Notes: generated by a model not told the origin, from the letters alone. DNA of 64,000 nucleotides from Neolewinella persica DSM 23188 (GCF_000373105.1 NZ_KB890480.1:146702-210701), one strand, 5' to 3'; shown: positions 36,597 through 45,087, counted from the first letter of the stretch. Numbers and translations are program-made.

Positions 36597-36613
36597 CATC
36601 CTGCACCGGTAGG
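36597..36613. promoter_or_regulatory. degenerate candidate operator upstream of rhaD
   Basis: CATCCTGCACCGGTAGG resembles the shared motif but lacks the central GTAC. It is 38 bases from the better inverted site at 36651. Confidence 0.35.
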
Positions 36614-36650
36614 GTGTGACCAATAGTGGAGCCTGGACACACAAAGGCGA

Positions 36651-36669
36651 ACGGTACAGTACAGGACGG
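36651..36669. promoter_or_regulatory. candidate GntR-regulator operator upstream of rhaD
   Basis: ACGGTACAGTACAGGACGG is the reverse complement of CCGTCCTGTACTGTACCGT and matches the sites before the second susC and a sulfatase. It lies 56 bases before the rhaD start and within the divergent regulator-rhaD interval, so it could serve both genes. Confidence 0.6.
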
Positions 36670-36724
36670 CCCCGAATAGGCCTCAAACTAACTTAGCGTT
36701 ATAATCAAAAAACAAACTGCGACC

Positions 36725-38833
36725 ATGGCAACAGCTATAACCCAATTCAAACACGTAGATTATCTCTGGGACGAATCCAAGGCCGCCAGCCTTGGCGACG
36801 ATCAGGTAGCTCTTTTCCTCTATCGTTCCAATATTCTGGGTGCGGACCTCCGCATCACCAACTACGGAGGCGGCAATACTAGTTGTAAGACCATCGAAAA
36901 AGATCCCCTTACCGGTAAGGAAGTAGAAGTAATGTGGGTCAAAGGGTCAGGCGGAGACATTGGCACCCTCACCCGCTCGGGCATCGCCGGCCTGTACACC
37001 GATCGCCTGCGCGATCTCAAGAAAGTCTACGGAGGCCTCGAAGATGAAGACCGCATGGTCGGCCTCTTCAATCATTGTATTTACGACCTGGACTCCAAAG
37101 CGCCCTCCATCGACACACCGCTGCACGGCCTGCTCCCATTCAAGCACATCGATCACCTCCACCCCGATGCCCTCATCGCAGTAGCCGCCGCTAAAGACAG
37201 CGAGAAGGTAACCAAAGAGATTTGGGGAGATACTATGGGCTGGGTGCCATGGCAACGTCCTGGTTTCGACCTCGGCCTGCAGCTCGAAAAGTGCCTGGCC
37301 AATAACCCCGGCATCCGGGGCATCGTATTAGGTAGCCACGGCCTGTTCACCTGGGGAGACACCAGCTACGAATCTTACATCAACAGCCTGGAAGTCATCG
37401 AAATGGCCAGTCAGTATATCGAAGATCGGGTCAAAGCCCAGGGCGATAAAGTCTTTGGCGGCCAACGGGTAAAGAGCCTGGCTCCCGAAGCCCGCCTGGC
37501 CCAGGCGGCAAAACTGATGCCACTATTACGTGGCCTCACCAGTAGCGAAGCCCGGCAGGTCGGCACCTTTCAGGATACCGACGTAGTGCTCCAGTTCATC
37601 AACTCCAAAGACATTGACCGCCTCGCGCCGATGGGGACCTCTTGCCCTGATCACTTTCTGCGCACTAAAATCCAACCCCTCGTACTCGACCTCGATCCGA
37701 AGGAGGACCTTAGCGATCGCGATGCCATCCTGGCCAAGCTCGAAGGTGCCTTCGGCGACTACCGCAAAGGGTACCAAAAATATTACGACGATCATAAGCG
37801 GGACAACAGTCCCGCCGTACGTGACCCCAATCCGGTCATCATTCTGTATCCTGGTGTTGGCCTGTTCAGCTTTGCCAAAAACAAACAGACAAGCCGCGTA
37901 GCCTCCGAATTCTACATCAACGCCATCAACGTGATGCGCGGGGCCGAGGCGATTACCGAATACACCGCCCTGCCGCGGCAGGAAGCTTTTGACATTGAGT
38001 ACTGGTTGCTCGAAGAAGCTAAACTCCAACGGATGCCAGCCGAGCAGCCGCTCAGCCGAAAAGTGGCCCTGGTGACCGGTGCCGGTGGCGGAATCGGTAA
38101 AGCGATTGCCGATAAACTGGTTGCCGAAGGTGCAGTGGTTGTTCTTTCCGACATCAACGCAGATGCGCTGAAAGAAGCGGATGAAACTTATGGCCGCGAC
38201 CAGTCCACCTACGCTGTTTGCGACGTGACGGATGCCGCCTCTATTGAGCAGGCATTTGATGCAGCGAGCCTACAGTTCGGTGGTGTAGATATTGTTGTAC
38301 ACAGCGCCGGGCTTGCGATCTCCAAGCCACTCGAAGAGCACACGCAAAAGGATTGGGACATCCTGCAGAACGTTCTCGTTAAGGGGCAGTTCCTGCTTGC
38401 CCAGGAGTCCGTCCGGGTAATGCGCGACCAAGGGACTGGTGGTGACTTCATCAGCATCGCCAGTAAAAACGGCCTGGTTTCCGGGCCAAATAATGTCGGC
38501 TACGGTACCGCCAAAGCTGCCCAGCAACACATGGCCCGGCTGCTTGCCGCAGAACTTGGCAAGGACCATATTCGGGTAAATACCGTTAACCCCGACGGCG
38601 TCATCATCGGTTCCAAAATCTGGGAAGGCAAATGGGCCGAAGGCCGTGCTAAAGCCTACGGCATCACCGTGGAGGAACTGCCGGCGCACTACGCAAAGCG
38701 GAATCTGCTCAACGAAATCATCCGGCCAGCAGACATCGCCGATGGCGTATTTGCCTGCGTTGGCATACTGACCAAGACGACGGGTAACATCATCAATGTG
38801 GACGGTGGAATGGCTACGGCTTTTGTTCGGTAA
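36725..38833 (+). CDS. rhaD: bifunctional rhamnulose-1-phosphate aldolase / lactaldehyde dehydrogenase
   Basis: A 702-residue cytosolic fusion. The N-terminal class II aldolase domain (about 1-400) carries NYGGGNTSCKT and the metal-binding KHIDHLHPD and VLGSHGLFTWG segments. It splits L-rhamnulose 1-phosphate into dihydroxyacetone phosphate and L-lactaldehyde. The C-terminal short-chain dehydrogenase (about 430-702) has VTGAGGGIGKAIADKL for NAD and the YGTAKAAQQH catalytic Tyr/Lys, and would oxidise lactaldehyde to lactate. The fusion is known in many Gram-negative and Gram-positive rhamnose clusters, sometimes named rhaEW. It is first in a same-strand run with rhamnose isomerase, kinase and lactate dehydrogenase. 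Confidence 0.95.
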   Translation: MATAITQFKHVDYLWDESKAASLGDDQVALFLYRSNILGADLRITNYGGGNTSCKTIEKDPLTGKEVEVMWVKGSGGDIGTLTRSGIAGLYTDRLRDLKKVYGGLEDEDRMVGLFNHCIYDLDSKAPSIDTPLHGLLPFKHIDHLHPDALIAVAAAKDSEKVTKEIWGDTMGWVPWQRPGFDLGLQLEKCLANNPGIRGIVLGSHGLFTWGDTSYESYINSLEVIEMASQYIEDRVKAQGDKVFGGQRVKSLAPEARLAQAAKLMPLLRGLTSSEARQVGTFQDTDVVLQFINSKDIDRLAPMGTSCPDHFLRTKIQPLVLDLDPKEDLSDRDAILAKLEGAFGDYRKGYQKYYDDHKRDNSPAVRDPNPVIILYPGVGLFSFAKNKQTSRVASEFYINAINVMRGAEAITEYTALPRQEAFDIEYWLLEEAKLQRMPAEQPLSRKVALVTGAGGGIGKAIADKLVAEGAVVVLSDINADALKEADETYGRDQSTYAVCDVTDAASIEQAFDAASLQFGGVDIVVHSAGLAISKPLEEHTQKDWDILQNVLVKGQFLLAQESVRVMRDQGTGGDFISIASKNGLVSGPNNVGYGTAKAAQQHMARLLAAELGKDHIRVNTVNPDGVIIGSKIWEGKWAEGRAKAYGITVEELPAHYAKRNLLNEIIRPADIADGVFACVGILTKTTGNIINVDGGMATAFVR

Positions 38834-38841
38834 TTTTCTCT

Positions 38842-39011
38842 GGCGAGGGCACTTCAGTGCCCATTTTTTAATACCCGTTTCTTGGGCGGGGCCGCAGGCG
38901 CAAGGGAGGTTGTTTAGCAAAGGCACACAACTGGCCATTAGCAAACTTTCGGCAGGAACGGGCACCGGAGTGCCCTCGCCTGCCCCCACCATTGCACCTG
39001 CGTCCGCGCCC
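38842..39011. repeat. nested inverted repeats between rhaD and rhaI
   Basis: An outer pair, GGCGAGGGCACTTCAGTGCC (from 38842) and GGCACCGGAGTGCCCTCGCC (to 38980), each locally palindromic, is combined with a TTGCACCTGCG-type pair (38885-38904 inverted; 38992-39011 direct). The 220-base spacer carries no gene. Confidence 0.7.
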
Positions 39012-39052
39012 AGCTTTTCCTTCTTTTTCTCTTATCCTTGACCTCTCGAATC

Positions 39053-40333
39053 ATGCAGATCAACAAAGACCAATTACAAAAGGTCAACCAGCAGGGGCGT
39101 GCTCGCCACGACGAACATTTCGACTTTCTGGCGAATAATCTAACCCGGGAAGGTGTCGATGTAAACACCATCCTGAAGCGCCTCGCTGCCTTTCAGGTCG
39201 CCGTTCCCAGTTGGGCCCTCGGTGCCGGTGGTACACGCTTCGGTCGTTTCTCTTTCCACGGTGAGCCGGGAAACCTCGAGCAAAAAATCGGCGATGTGGG
39301 TATCCTGCACGCTCTTACCCAAACGGCCGGTGCCGTTTCCCTGCACATCCCCTGGGACACCCCTACGGATTACGCCGCAGTAAAGGAACTGGCCAAAGCC
39401 AACAACCTGGTTTTTGACGCCATTAACTCCAATACCTTTCAGGACCAACCCGGCGCAAAACACAGTTACAAGCACGGTTCCCTCTGTAACACCGACGAAG
39501 CCATCCGCGCCCAGGCAGTACAGCATAACCTGGAGGTGATCGGAATCGGTGAAAAGCTGGGATCCAAAAGCCTGACGGTCTGGCTGGCTGACGGTACCAG
39601 CTTTCCCGGCCAGCGGTCTTTTCAGCAAGCCCTGGCGCAAACGGAAAAAAGCGTCAAAGAGATCTACGCCGGAATGCCTGCCGACTGGAGCCTGTTCATC
39701 GAGTACAAACCGTACGAACCAAATTTTTACAGTACCGTAATTATGGACTGGGGCACGTCGTTCATGTTGGCAAATGCCTGCGGCGACCGTGCTTTTACTT
39801 TGGTCGACCTGGGCCACCACCTGCCCAACAGCAATATTGAACAGGTGGTCGCCACCCTGATGTCTAAAGGTAAACTCGGCGGTTTCCACTTCAACGATAG
39901 TAAGTACGGCGACGATGACCTGACTGTAGGTAGCATCAAGCCCTACGCCCTGTTCCTAATCTTCAACGAACTGGTGTACGGCATGGCCAATAATCCCCAA
40001 AACCCGGAACTGGCCTGGATGATCGACGCCAGCCACAACATCAAAGATCCCCTGGAAGATCTGCTCCAAAGCCTGGAGGCCATCCAGGAAGCACACGCCA
40101 AAGCATTGCTCGTGGATCAGGAAGCCCTGAAAGCCGCTCAACTCAGCCATGACGTGGTAAAGTGCCAGGAAATCCTCCAGGCCGCTTACCGGACTGACGT
40201 TCGGCCGCTACTGCAGCGCGCCCGAATTGAGAACGGCGGTGCACTCGACCCATTGGGTGCCTACCGGAGTATGGGCGTGCGGGAGGCGCTGATTGGGGAA
40301 CGGGGAAAACATACGGTGGCTACGGGCCTGTAG
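39053..40333 (+). CDS. rhaI: L-rhamnose isomerase
   Basis: The start at ATG 39053 gives 426 residues. The protein is a xylose-isomerase-like TIM barrel of the RhaI group found in Pseudomonas and Gram-positive species, converting L-rhamnose to L-rhamnulose. Visible segments are WALGAGGTRFGRFSFHGEPG, VSLHIPWDTP, FDAINSNTFQDQPG, SLFIEYKPYEPNFYSTV, VDLGHHLPNSNIEQ, GGFHFNDSKYGDDDL and MIDASHNIKDP. The Glu, His and Asp residues in these lines agree with the metal-binding site of the family. It lies between aldolase and kinase genes on the same strand. Confidence 0.93.
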   Translation: MQINKDQLQKVNQQGRARHDEHFDFLANNLTREGVDVNTILKRLAAFQVAVPSWALGAGGTRFGRFSFHGEPGNLEQKIGDVGILHALTQTAGAVSLHIPWDTPTDYAAVKELAKANNLVFDAINSNTFQDQPGAKHSYKHGSLCNTDEAIRAQAVQHNLEVIGIGEKLGSKSLTVWLADGTSFPGQRSFQQALAQTEKSVKEIYAGMPADWSLFIEYKPYEPNFYSTVIMDWGTSFMLANACGDRAFTLVDLGHHLPNSNIEQVVATLMSKGKLGGFHFNDSKYGDDDLTVGSIKPYALFLIFNELVYGMANNPQNPELAWMIDASHNIKDPLEDLLQSLEAIQEAHAKALLVDQEALKAAQLSHDVVKCQEILQAAYRTDVRPLLQRARIENGGALDPLGAYRSMGVREALIGERGKHTVATGL

Positions 40334-40521
40334 GCGCTGCGCGCCTACTTGTTGCAGGGTCGCTTCGCTCCTGTTGCAGGGGTTACAGCCCTTAAATATC
40401 GAAATGCCCCTGCAACACGAGCGAAGCAAATCCTGTACCAACTGTAACCCTGTAACCGGAGCGTAAGCGACCCTGCAACCCCTGCAACGTGAGCGAAGCG
40501 AACCCTGCAACAACTGCAACT
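40334..40521. repeat. GTTGCAGGG-type repeat cluster between rhaI and the kinase gene
   Basis: The spacer is built from fragments such as GTTGCAGGGTCGCTTCGCTC, CCTGCAACACGAGCGAAGC, GACCCTGCAACCCCTGCAAC and CGTGAGCGAAGCGAACCCTG in both orientations. It contains TCCTGTACC (40431-40439), a possible operator half-site. The same modules precede the tandem 9-bp array at the window end. Confidence 0.7.
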
Positions 40522-41907
40522 ATGAAACCAGTAACCGCCATCTTCGACATCGGCAGAACGAACAAAAAGTTCTTCCTATTCGACGACGCCTTTCGCGAAG
40601 TCCACCGGGAGTATACTTCTTTCGAAATGATCGAAGATGAGGACCGTTTTCCTACAGAGAACATTCAGGCTTTGCGAAGGTGGTTGCGGGAGGTCTTTGA
40701 CCGGATACTGGAGAGTGAAAAGTACGACGTAAGAGCCATCAACTTCTCCACTTACGGGGCCAGCTTTGTCCATCTGGATGAGGATGGAAAGGTGTTGACC
40801 CCGTTGTACAATTACAATAAGCCGCTGGACGAGCAATTGCTCGACCAGTTCTACGACCAATACGGGCCGGAAGAAGCCTTCACGCTGGCCACCGGTTCTG
40901 ACCGGTCCGGAATGCTCAACTCCGGATTGCAACTCTACTGGCTAAAGCATACGAAACCGGAAGTCTTTGCCCGGATCAAATATTCCCTGCATTTGCCCCA
41001 GTTTCTGAGCTATGTTTTTACCGGTATCCCGATCAGCGAATATACCAGTATTGGCTGCCACACGGCACTGTGGGATTATCCGAAGAAGGATTACCACGAT
41101 TGGGTTTATGCCGAAGGGATCCACCGGGTTCTCCCACCCATCGTTTCTACCGAGACGAGTATCAATATGAATTATAACGGTAAGCGAATTAAAGTTGGCG
41201 TGGGCATTCATGATAGTTCCGCCGCCTTGCTGCCGTACATCAGGAGTGAGCGCAAGACCTTCGTGCTGGTCTCTACGGGGACCTGGAGTGTAACGCTAAA
41301 CCCCTTTGCCACCGGCACCTTAAAATCCGAAGATTTAGAAAGCAGTTGCATCAATTATATGCGGATCGACGGTAAGCCAGTGAAAGCGGCACGGCTTTTC
41401 CTTGGGGAAGAATATAAGATCCAGACTAGTCAACTTTCGGAAACCTTCGGAGTAGGGCCCGATCACCATACGACCGTTAGCTTTGATCGAACCATCTACG
41501 ATGAATTAAAGGAACATTTCTCCCCGCGCTTTGCATTTCAGGAACTACCGACGACCGGCAGGTCAACGACCAGCTTGCCGGCAGACTGGACCTATGCCCA
41601 GGCCTACCACCAGCTGATGATAGAATTAGTGTCCCTGCAGGCGGCCAATATCCGGGCCGCACTGGGGGACCGTACCGTAAAAAAATTGTTTATTGACGGC
41701 GGGTTCACCGACAACGAGGTGTACGTAAAGCTGCTGGCGCATCGGTTCCGGGAGCTTAAGGTGCGGACAACGGACTCGTCGCTGGGCTCCGCGCTGGGCG
41801 CGGCCATTGCTATTTCCGACAAGACGCTTAATTCCAAGTTTCTTAAGGAAAACTACGGTCTGCGTAAGCACCAACCCTTCATCGTCGGTGAGGCAAGCTC
41901 CTCCTGA
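40522..41907 (+). CDS. L-rhamnulokinase-type FGGY family carbohydrate kinase
   Basis: A 461-residue ASKHA-fold sugar kinase, started at ATG 40522 because the upstream frame runs through repeats. It begins AIFDIGRTNKKFFLFDD (phosphate 1), followed by FSTYGASFVHLDEDG, GVGIHDSSAALLPYI, LVSTGTWSVTLNPF (phosphate 2) and KLFIDGGFTDNEVYVKLL (adenosine region). Within the cluster it should phosphorylate L-rhamnulose at O1 to provide the aldolase substrate. Assignment to rhamnulose rather than fuculose or another deoxyketose rests on the adjacent rhamnose isomerase and aldolase. Confidence 0.9.
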   Translation: MKPVTAIFDIGRTNKKFFLFDDAFREVHREYTSFEMIEDEDRFPTENIQALRRWLREVFDRILESEKYDVRAINFSTYGASFVHLDEDGKVLTPLYNYNKPLDEQLLDQFYDQYGPEEAFTLATGSDRSGMLNSGLQLYWLKHTKPEVFARIKYSLHLPQFLSYVFTGIPISEYTSIGCHTALWDYPKKDYHDWVYAEGIHRVLPPIVSTETSINMNYNGKRIKVGVGIHDSSAALLPYIRSERKTFVLVSTGTWSVTLNPFATGTLKSEDLESSCINYMRIDGKPVKAARLFLGEEYKIQTSQLSETFGVGPDHHTTVSFDRTIYDELKEHFSPRFAFQELPTTGRSTTSLPADWTYAQAYHQLMIELVSLQAANIRAALGDRTVKKLFIDGGFTDNEVYVKLLAHRFRELKVRTTDSSLGSALGAAIAISDKTLNSKFLKENYGLRKHQPFIVGEASSS

Positions 41908-42022
41908 GCCAAGGCTTAGTTGTATTTATGGGTTTGCGTTCTGTTTGTCGTACTTCTACATATTTACAAAATACCCAAGTCTTACCAACAGCCCCTCAAG
42001 GCCACCAACACAACCAAAAAAT

Positions 42023-43177
42023 ATGTCTAACGACTTTATACCTGCTTACCCATCCATCGACGACCTGCGCAAAAAAGCGATCAGGCGGATTCCCCGCTTT
42101 GCCTTCGAATACCTTGATGGGGGGTGCAACGAAAACATCAACCTGCACCGCAATACGGCTGATCTGCGGGAAGTACAATTGCTGCCCCACTACCTCCGGG
42201 ATTTTAACGGTGCTTCGTTGAAAACGGAATTGTTCGGTATTGAGTACGATGCGCCGGTGGGCATCTCTCCCATCGGGCTCCAGGGGCTTATCTGGCCCAA
42301 TGCAACGGAGATACTGGCGAAAGCTGCTATGAAGCATAATATTCCGTTTTGCCTCAGCACTGTGGCCACCAGCGACATCGAAACGGTGGGCAAAATTACT
42401 GACGGTAAAGCCTGGTTTCAATTGTACCACCCTACGGAAAATGACCTGACGGATGACCTGCTCAAACGGGCGCATAACGCCGGCGTACCGGTACTGGTTA
42501 TCCTTTGTGACGTGCCCACCTTCGGCTTCCGCCCCAACGATATCCGTAACGGCCTGGCCATGCCGCCTAAGATGTCGATCCGCAACTTCATCCAGATCTT
42601 CGGCAAGCCGAACTGGGCTTTACGAACCCTCTTCAACGGACAACCGGAGTTTGCTAACCTGACACCTTACATGCCCAAAGGTCTGGACATGCAGCAGCTC
42701 GGTAAGTTTATGGACCAGACGTTCACCGGCCGGCTGAACGCCGCGAAGATTGAACGGATCCGGGAACGGTGGAAGGGCAAGATCGTCCTGAAAGGCGTCG
42801 CTAATGAAGCGGACGCAGCGGAGGCTATCCGGTTAGGCTTAGACGGCATCATCGTCAGCAACCACGGTGGTCGCCAACTCGATGCTGGCGAAGCCAGCAT
42901 TCACCCCCTCCAGCGTATCGCAAAGAAATACGGTGACCAGATCGTCGTGATGCAGGACAGCGGCCTGCGCACCGGACCCGACATCGCCCGGTCCATGGCC
43001 AGCGGAGCAAAGTTCACCTGGATGGGGCGCTCCTTCATGTATGGTACCGCCGCACTGGGAGACAAGGGAGGTAACCACACCATCGCCATGCTGAAAATGC
43101 AATTGCAGCAGGTAATGGAACAACTTTGCTGCGAGCGGGTGGAAGACCTTCCTAGTCATCTCATTAGTCGTGAATGA
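42023..43177 (+). CDS. FMN-dependent alpha-hydroxy acid dehydrogenase (L-lactate dehydrogenase type)
   Basis: Chosen start ATG 42023 gives 384 residues. Family marks are AFEYLDGGCNENINLHRN near the N-terminus, PVGISPIGLQGLIWP, WFQLYHP, IVLKGVANEADA and the active-site IIVSNHGGRQLDAG, then MQDSGLRTGPDIARSMASGA for FMN phosphate binding. The enzyme oxidises L-lactate or a similar 2-hydroxy acid to the keto acid, passing electrons to quinone or oxygen. Here it would carry lactate from the RhaD dehydrogenase domain to pyruvate, completing rhamnose catabolism (inference from position). Confidence 0.9.
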   Translation: MSNDFIPAYPSIDDLRKKAIRRIPRFAFEYLDGGCNENINLHRNTADLREVQLLPHYLRDFNGASLKTELFGIEYDAPVGISPIGLQGLIWPNATEILAKAAMKHNIPFCLSTVATSDIETVGKITDGKAWFQLYHPTENDLTDDLLKRAHNAGVPVLVILCDVPTFGFRPNDIRNGLAMPPKMSIRNFIQIFGKPNWALRTLFNGQPEFANLTPYMPKGLDMQQLGKFMDQTFTGRLNAAKIERIRERWKGKIVLKGVANEADAAEAIRLGLDGIIVSNHGGRQLDAGEASIHPLQRIAKKYGDQIVVMQDSGLRTGPDIARSMASGAKFTWMGRSFMYGTAALGDKGGNHTIAMLKMQLQQVMEQLCCERVEDLPSHLISRE

Positions 43178-43200
43178 TGGAGTGATGGAATGGGAGGATA

Positions 43201-43432
43201 GCTACCGCAAGCGCCACGCTCTTCGCTTCGCCTTAGGTGAGCAAGCGAAGCACTGCGAACGGTCCTTGCGGTAGCCACTCAGTGACTCGCCAACTCAATG
43301 ACTCATCCCCTTCACCAACTCACTAAAAACACTACTCGCGATGCCTGCTTGCCTAAGGCGAATGAGCGTAGCGAAATGAGCGGCAGCAGCGGCAGCCACT
43401 CACTAATTCACCAACTCACCAATTCACTATCT
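43201..43432. repeat. repeat-rich spacer before the permease gene
   Basis: GCTACCGCAAG (43201-43211) pairs with CTTGCGGTAGC (43265-43275) around GCTTCGC-type repeats. After it comes CACTCA/CCAACTCA-rich low-complexity sequence. A 24-base word starting GCCACTCAGTGACTCGC at 43274 recurs with one change at 45782. An ORF extension from 43298 through this stretch is not considered coding. Confidence 0.6.
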
Positions 43433-44851
43433 ATGCTACCAAACGTAACCTCAGAAGAACACATCGAAGACATCGCCGGTGGCGAATTCGAACGCGAACC
43501 CGTACCCGCCTCGAAATGGAAAGGGTGGGGGAGTTTTCTGGGCATGTATGCCGGAGAGCATGCGGCCGGTACAGAGTTCATGATCGGCCCCCTGTTCCTG
43601 ACGGCCGGGGTGAGTGCCTTCGATCTTTTACTGGGTCTGTTGATCGGTAACCTGCTGGCGGTACTCAGCTGGCGGTTCCTGACGGCGGAAATTGCGGTCA
43701 AAAACCGGCTTACATTGTACTTTCAGCTGGAAAAAATCAGTGGATCTACCCTCGTGAAATTCTACAATGTGGCGAATGGGGTGCTCTTTTGTTTCCTTGC
43801 GGGGTCGATGATCACCGTGTCAGCTACGGCGATCGGTGTTCCACTGAACATGGAGATGCCCACCCTTACGGATACGCTGCCGAACGGACCAACCTACATC
43901 ATCATTGTACTGGTGGTAGGCGCGGTCATTGCGCTCATCGCTTCACGCGGCTACGATACGGTGTCTAAGGCCGCCAACTGGATGTCTCCGGTAATCGTTC
44001 TGGCCTTCCTCGCCTGTGGTATCGTGGCCCTTGGCCAGCTTGGTGTCGGCAGCTTCCGGGAGTTTTGGGACATCTGGGGTGAAGGCAGTGAGCCCTTCCC
44101 CGGCCAAATCAAGTACACCTTCTGGCACGTCATGATCTGGAGCTGGTTTGCCAACGCTGCGATGCACGTCGGCATGTCGGATCTATCCGTATTCCGTTTT
44201 GCCAAAAAGGCCAGCTCTGGCTGGACGACGGCGGCGGGTATGTACGTAGGGCACTATATGGCCTGGATCGCAGCAGCATTGCTTTACGCCGTTTACCTTC
44301 AGACGCCGGAGGCGCAAGCGATGCTCTCTGGCGGTGAAGCACCGCCCGTGGCTCCTGGACCATTAGCGTACAATGCCATCGGTTGGTTCGGCATCATTGC
44401 CGTGGTACTTGCCGGCTGGACGACCGCCAACCCGACGATCTACCGCGCGGGACTGGCCTTTCAGACGCTGATGCCGAAGGTGTCGACTTTCTGGGTAACC
44501 ATTCTGGCGGGGACCGTTGCAACCATCGCCGGCTTGTTCCCTGCCTTCGCCATGAAATTGCTCGGCTTTGTAGCTTTTTACGGCTTCGTGCTGGCGCCTT
44601 TCGGAGCAGTGATTGTGTTTGAGCACTTCTTCCATAAGTCTGCCGGCATTCAGAAGAATTACGCGGAGATTGCCGGTATTCAATTCAACCCGGCTGTGCT
44701 GTGGGCCTGGGCGGTCAGCTTCGGTCTGTTTTACTTCCTGTCCTGGCAGTTCGACATTTTCCTGAGCTTCGTTACGCTGCCGGCCTGGTTGCTGTGTGGT
44801 GTACTGTTTCTGGTGTTCAGCCGGAGGTGGCAGAAGCCTGCAGCAAATTAG
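43433..44851 (+). CDS. NCS1/cytosine-permease-like transporter in the rhamnose cluster
   Basis: A 472-residue inner membrane protein with about twelve hydrophobic helices. After a polar N-terminus (EEHIEDIAGGEFEREPVPAS) comes WGSFLGMYAGEHAAGTEF, in the position of the first-helix substrate motif of nucleobase:cation symporter-1 proteins. AANWMSPVIVLAFLACGIVAL and WTTANPTIYRAGLAFQTLMP are also typical. NCS1 members usually carry purines, pyrimidines or hydantoins. The position as last gene of a rhamnose operon, just before a strong terminator, suggests that this one may import rhamnose, a rhamnoside or a breakdown product. That would be an unusual substrate and is inference. Confidence 0.78.
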   Translation: MLPNVTSEEHIEDIAGGEFEREPVPASKWKGWGSFLGMYAGEHAAGTEFMIGPLFLTAGVSAFDLLLGLLIGNLLAVLSWRFLTAEIAVKNRLTLYFQLEKISGSTLVKFYNVANGVLFCFLAGSMITVSATAIGVPLNMEMPTLTDTLPNGPTYIIIVLVVGAVIALIASRGYDTVSKAANWMSPVIVLAFLACGIVALGQLGVGSFREFWDIWGEGSEPFPGQIKYTFWHVMIWSWFANAAMHVGMSDLSVFRFAKKASSGWTTAAGMYVGHYMAWIAAALLYAVYLQTPEAQAMLSGGEAPPVAPGPLAYNAIGWFGIIAVVLAGWTTANPTIYRAGLAFQTLMPKVSTFWVTILAGTVATIAGLFPAFAMKLLGFVAFYGFVLAPFGAVIVFEHFFHKSAGIQKNYAEIAGIQFNPAVLWAWAVSFGLFYFLSWQFDIFLSFVTLPAWLLCGVLFLVFSRRWQKPAAN

Positions 44852-44853
44852 CA

Positions 44854-44969
44854 GGCGCGGCCGCAGGTGCGGAGAAAAGGTTTAAAAGGGCAAGGGGCGA
44901 AAAGAGCGGTAGTACCGTTGTTTTCGTCCCTTGCTTTTTTGGTTGGTCACCTTGCACCTGCGGCCGCGC
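44854..44969. repeat. long-range inverted pair of TTGCACCTGCG-type repeats enclosing the terminator
   Basis: GCGCGGCCGCAGGTGC near 44856 and GCACCTGCGGCCGCGC at 44954-44969 are perfect reverse complements. They flank the terminator hairpin at 44890, so the whole 116 bases can fold as a long stem with the terminator at its tip. Confidence 0.75.
44890..44941 (+). terminator. rho-independent terminator of the rhamnose operon
   Basis: GCAAGGGGCGAAAA (44890-44903) pairs with TTTTCGTCCCTTGC (44921-44934) with one G-T pair. The interior CGGTAGTACCG adds a smaller stem. Seven T residues follow. It closes the transport gene and so the rhamnose operon. Confidence 0.85.
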
Positions 44970-44988
44970 ATTATTACATTCCTCAAAA

Positions 44989-45053
44989 CCGTCGGACGGG
45001 TGGTCCAGCCGTCCGACAAATCCTTTTGACCTGGCGAAGCCGGTTAAAAGTTT
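44989..45053 (-). repeat. 65-bp interspersed element, copy 2
   Basis: Read on the minus strand it begins AAACTTTTAACCGGC and includes CCAGGTCAAAAG and GTCGGACGG, matching copy 1 at 25797-25861 (40 of the first 45 bases). Its GTCGGACGG/CCGTCCGAC arms form a 9-bp stem. Confidence 0.75.
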
Positions 45054-45079
45054 GTCTGCCGGCTAATACTAGTTTCCAC

Positions 45080-45087
45080 TAGCTTTG
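45080..45087 (+). promoter_or_regulatory. -7 box for the pseudouridine synthase gene
   Basis: TAGCTTTG matches TAnnTTTG and lies 22 bases before the start codon at 45110. No well-spaced -33 TTG was found. Confidence 0.4.

Noticed and set aside
41807..42022. N-terminal extension of the lactate dehydrogenase gene overlapping the kinase gene
   Set aside because: No family homologue has such an extension, and the conserved N-terminus begins at ATG 42023.
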